The notes beneath the pieces were generated by a model. The model saw nothing but the letters and a program-made list of their open reading frames with translations, was not told the origin of the DNA and did not search any database. The translations under genes and the position numbers were made by a program. A stretch of DNA of 56,499 nucleotides from Caldilineaceae bacterium (GTDB taxonomy: Bacteria > Chloroflexota > Anaerolineae > Caldilineales > Caldilineaceae), in assembly GCA_020433455.1 (NCBI GenBank), contig JAGRCP010000063.1:1-56499 (forward strand). The letters are read 5' to 3'. This document shows, piece by piece, positions 54,374 to 56,499 of this stretch. The first letter of the stretch is position 1; every line of letters begins with the position of its first letter.

Positions 54374-56131
54374 CTACCGCGTCGGTGCGGCGTTAAAGAG
54401 CGTTTCCAATAGTGCGCTGCGTTCTTCCTGTGTGGCCCAGCGGGGTTGGGCGTAATCCTCCAGCACTGCGGTCAAAATTTCCGTGTTGATGAGACGACCG
54501 CGGTAGATGGTATGGCGCATAAAGAGTTCGGTGCGCGTCTCCCAGCTCCACATCTGATCAAAGAAAAGATTGCCCAGGCCGTAGTTGATCATGCCCGGCC
54601 CGCCTTTATCCTGTGCGCCGTATGGTTCGGACGCCTGGGGCACGTGGCTCTGGACGCCGGTGACGATGTCCGCGCCCGCTGCGCGCAGTTCCCGAAATTC
54701 CAGGACCTGCTGATCCGTAGGCCAGGGGTTGTATGTTTCCAGATATTGGAGTTCCACGGCAACGATGTCCGCTTCTCCCGCCAATTCTTCCACCAGCGCG
54801 AGAATTTCTTCCGTGTGATCGTAATAGTAGCACGCGCCGGGCAGATCGTCCGTGGCCCAGGCGGTGGACGGGCCAAAAGCCAGAACGGCCACAAAGGCGA
54901 AGGTATTGCCGTTATGCTCCCAACGCAGAGGCGTACACGCTTCGGTCACGTCCAGTCCGCTGCCGTAGATGGGGATTTCATGCTCCCGATACCAGCTGAT
55001 GGAGCGCTGCGCGCCGTCATATCCGAAATCGTTGACGTGATTGCCGCTGAGGCCCACAATGTCCGTGCCGATGGCCTCCAGCGCGGCCCAGTAGTCGGTG
55101 TGGCTGCACAGGCGCAGGTTATTCAGCGTGTTGTTGACCACGCAGTCGTCCAGGAAGGGCACTTCATTGCTCACGTGGGTAATGTCGGCGGCGGCCAGCG
55201 TGTCGGAGATGACCAGCGCGGGGTAGATGTAGCCTTCCCGCTCCATGACCGCGGCTGTGGCCCGGGACATAGCCGTCACGCCGGTCATAATCAGCGTGGT
55301 CATCTGGTAGGGATCCCGGTTGTCGATGACGGGCGAAAGCGAGGAGACGATCGGCCGCAAATATTGGACCACCAGGGGCGCTGCCTCTCCCTCTACGTGG
55401 AGGGCCGTGGCCAGAGGATACGCGTTCAGATCCAGGCGATTATCCAGCACGTTGCGGCCGTCTACGGTCAGAACTTTGAAGGTGGGGTCCAGTTGGTCGA
55501 AGGGCAGCAGCCCTAATGAGCCGGGCGTTTCCTCCAAACGGCGCAACATTTCGCCGGGCGACACGACAGGCACTGCCACTGCCCGATCGCCCAATACCGC
55601 GGGCAGAAACGCGGCGGCTTCGGGCGTAATGATGAGGGCGCCGCTGCCGCCGCCGGTCCAGCGCGCGTTAATTTCGTCCAGGGTGACTGCGTCGATCACA
55701 GTGGCGAAGGGTACGACGGGCGCAAAGGTGCGGGTGAGGAGGGGGTACCGGGCCTCGCGCGGGGGACCCATGGTAATAACGGTGTTGGCCTGGACGGGAT
55801 CATCAACCACGCGCATGGGCTGGGGCCCGTTGAGGGCCTGAATCTCCGTGGCCTGGTCCAGAATGGCGCGCACGGGTGCGGCGTAGCGGGCGGCCACGCC
55901 GGGCGAGACGGCGACCGTTACCGGGCCGTCCAGGGGAATGGGCGTGGGCGTCACCGGCGGCGTGGGCGATGGACGCAGCGTAGGCTCCGCGGTGGCAAAA
56001 TAGGCCATGGGCGGAACGGGCGCATCTTCAGGCCGGGGAGGCGCGGGCGTCGATTGGGGCAAAATAGCGGTGCAGGCGCTTAGGGCTAGAATAAGGCTGA
56101 GAAGCCAAGTGGGATAATACAGACGATTCAC
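54374..56131 (-). CDS. CapA-family lipoprotein with N-terminal solute-binding-like domain
   Basis: 585 residues from GTG 56131 (AGGA nine bases upstream). Lipobox LALSAC with C20, a Pro-rich stalk to ~70, then residues ~70-290 that look like a periplasmic binding-protein fold (VTVAVSPGVAARYAAPVRAI, GSLGLLPFDQLDPTFKVLTV, QYLRPIVSSL), then a CapA/PgsA-type metallophosphatase-like domain with SNEVPFLDDC, LSGNHVNDFGYDGA, GADIVTGVQSHVPQA and INYGLGNLFFDQMW. CapA proteins act in poly-gamma-glutamate or capsule handling at the surface; the fused N-terminal domain is unusual. Confidence 0.82.
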   Translation of the reverse strand: MNRLYYPTWLLSLILALSACTAILPQSTPAPPRPEDAPVPPMAYFATAEPTLRPSPTPPVTPTPIPLDGPVTVAVSPGVAARYAAPVRAILDQATEIQALNGPQPMRVVDDPVQANTVITMGPPREARYPLLTRTFAPVVPFATVIDAVTLDEINARWTGGGSGALIITPEAAAFLPAVLGDRAVAVPVVSPGEMLRRLEETPGSLGLLPFDQLDPTFKVLTVDGRNVLDNRLDLNAYPLATALHVEGEAAPLVVQYLRPIVSSLSPVIDNRDPYQMTTLIMTGVTAMSRATAAVMEREGYIYPALVISDTLAAADITHVSNEVPFLDDCVVNNTLNNLRLCSHTDYWAALEAIGTDIVGLSGNHVNDFGYDGAQRSISWYREHEIPIYGSGLDVTEACTPLRWEHNGNTFAFVAVLAFGPSTAWATDDLPGACYYYDHTEEILALVEELAGEADIVAVELQYLETYNPWPTDQQVLEFRELRAAGADIVTGVQSHVPQASEPYGAQDKGGPGMINYGLGNLFFDQMWSWETRTELFMRHTIYRGRLINTEILTAVLEDYAQPRWATQEERSALLETLFNAAPTR

Positions 56132-56189
56132 GCGCACGAATCCTGGCGGCTGATAAAAGGCGGATGGAGGGATTATTCTCGCGGGATGG

Positions 56190-56218
56190 AGTATAGCAGA
56201 GGCGATCCGGCAAACCAA
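56190..56218 (-). promoter_or_regulatory. Sigma-70-type promoter of the CapA-like gene
   Basis: Minus strand TTGGTT (56218-56213), exactly 17 bases, TATACT (56195-56190) with an extended TGC before the -10. Leader about 50 bases to GTG 56131. Confidence 0.7.
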
Positions 56219-56269
56219 AGCCGGCGGTCAAACAGGTTGCCCTTGGCGGGTTTGGATTTTCCGTCATGC

Positions 56270-56302
56270 AGACCAGACGTTCAAATGCAACGTCTGGTCT
56301 GG
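56270..56302. repeat. Perfect 13-bp hairpin
   Basis: CAGACCAGACGTT, loop CAAATGC, AACGTCTGGTCTG. It is 50 bases upstream of the CapA promoter. Confidence 0.9.
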
Positions 56303-56363
56303 TCCGGATTTTCGTCGACGCGGCCGCATAGACGGTCCCGACGATCCCCGGTTCCCGGCGTCC

Positions 56364-56386
56364 GCCCGGCCGTCAAACGGCCGGGC
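56364..56386. repeat. Perfect 10-bp hairpin
   Basis: GCCCGGCCGT, loop CAA, ACGGCCGGGC; very GC-rich and without a T tract. Confidence 0.88.
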
Positions 56387-56448
56387 TATTGAACAGCGCC
56401 CGCTGAACCGGGCTTGGGTATCCCGGCGATGTCGCGTTGATCGGCGGC

Positions 56449-56470
56449 GGGAGGGCACGGAGGCCCTCCC
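56449..56470. repeat. 8-bp hairpin in GGAGGGC...GCCCTCC repeat
   Basis: GGGAGGGC, loop ACGGAG, GCCCTCCC followed by CTACGG; the wording GGGAGGGCACGGAGGCCCTC is a dispersed repeat type I have seen in many genomes. Beyond it nothing is recognised to the window end. Confidence 0.65.
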
Positions 56471-56499
56471 CTACGGTTTCGGCCGACGTCGGGTTGTCC

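Noticed and set aside
54446-55516. 356-codon frame antisense to the CapA-like gene
   Set aside because: No motif; the sense gene has clear CapA motifs and a promoter.

Overview
The window is bacterial, moderately GC-rich and densely coded, with no rRNA, tRNA, CRISPR array or recognisable transposase. Gene content (polyphosphate glucokinase, SUI1/YciH, VIT-vWA protein, S10 peptidase, CapA lipoprotein, Thr/Pro-rich surface proteins) and secreted proteins carrying a [YF]LP-x-x-x-[RQ] tag point to Chloroflexota (Anaerolineae/Caldilineae/Ardenticatenia-like). This placement is from pattern recognition, not from a tree.

Region 1 (1-14.6 kb) is an exopolysaccharide or cell-surface glycan cluster. 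On the minus strand lie an O-antigen ligase-type gene cut by the window edge, a B12-binding radical SAM enzyme, a family 2 glycosyltransferase and a hexapeptide acyltransferase. On the plus strand lie a secreted glycosidase, a GT4 glycosyltransferase, an ABC-2 export permease, a secreted beta-propeller, a second copy of the glycosidase, a third TIM-barrel protein with a CARDB-like tail, and a low-molecular-weight tyrosine phosphatase. A propeller-glycosidase unit has been duplicated here; the first copy keeps only the last ~30 codons of the propeller. A palindromic repeat sits directly in front of two of the glycan genes and supplies a Shine-Dalgarno-like sequence and an ATG.

Region 2 (14.6-29.3 kb) is central metabolism and housekeeping: a 2-oxoacid dehydrogenase operon (E1alpha-E1beta-E2, no E3), DNA polymerase IV, thiolase, polyphosphate glucokinase, a VOC protein, an IclR regulator with a clear promoter and operator followed by a class III aminotransferase, a DUF6508-like protein, SUI1, a MtnA-like isomerase, a TrmH/TrmJ-type methyltransferase and a zinc dehydrogenase.

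Region 3 (29.3-45.9 kb) is mixed accessory content: VIT-vWA protein, two small membrane proteins, a RelE/XRE toxin-antitoxin pair with its operator, a large membrane protein with a repeat-rich, possibly phase-variable coding segment, a cyclodeaminase, a DUF5763-like protein, a GNAT enzyme, a sugar isomerase, a cold-shock gene with promoter and terminator, an SH3 lipoprotein, a CitE-MaoC-Gfo/Idh operon and a low-complexity surface stalk protein.

Region 4 (45.9-56.5 kb, minus strand) holds a dipeptide-type ABC transporter (binding protein and two permeases, no ATPases) followed by an amine oxidase, then CapA-like lipoprotein, S10 peptidase, PurM and PurN, and a right edge packed with hairpins. 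The most rewarding non-gene signals are the shared surface-protein tag, the leader repeat, the poly-G/tandem-repeat segment in the membrane protein, and several long perfect palindromes between genes.
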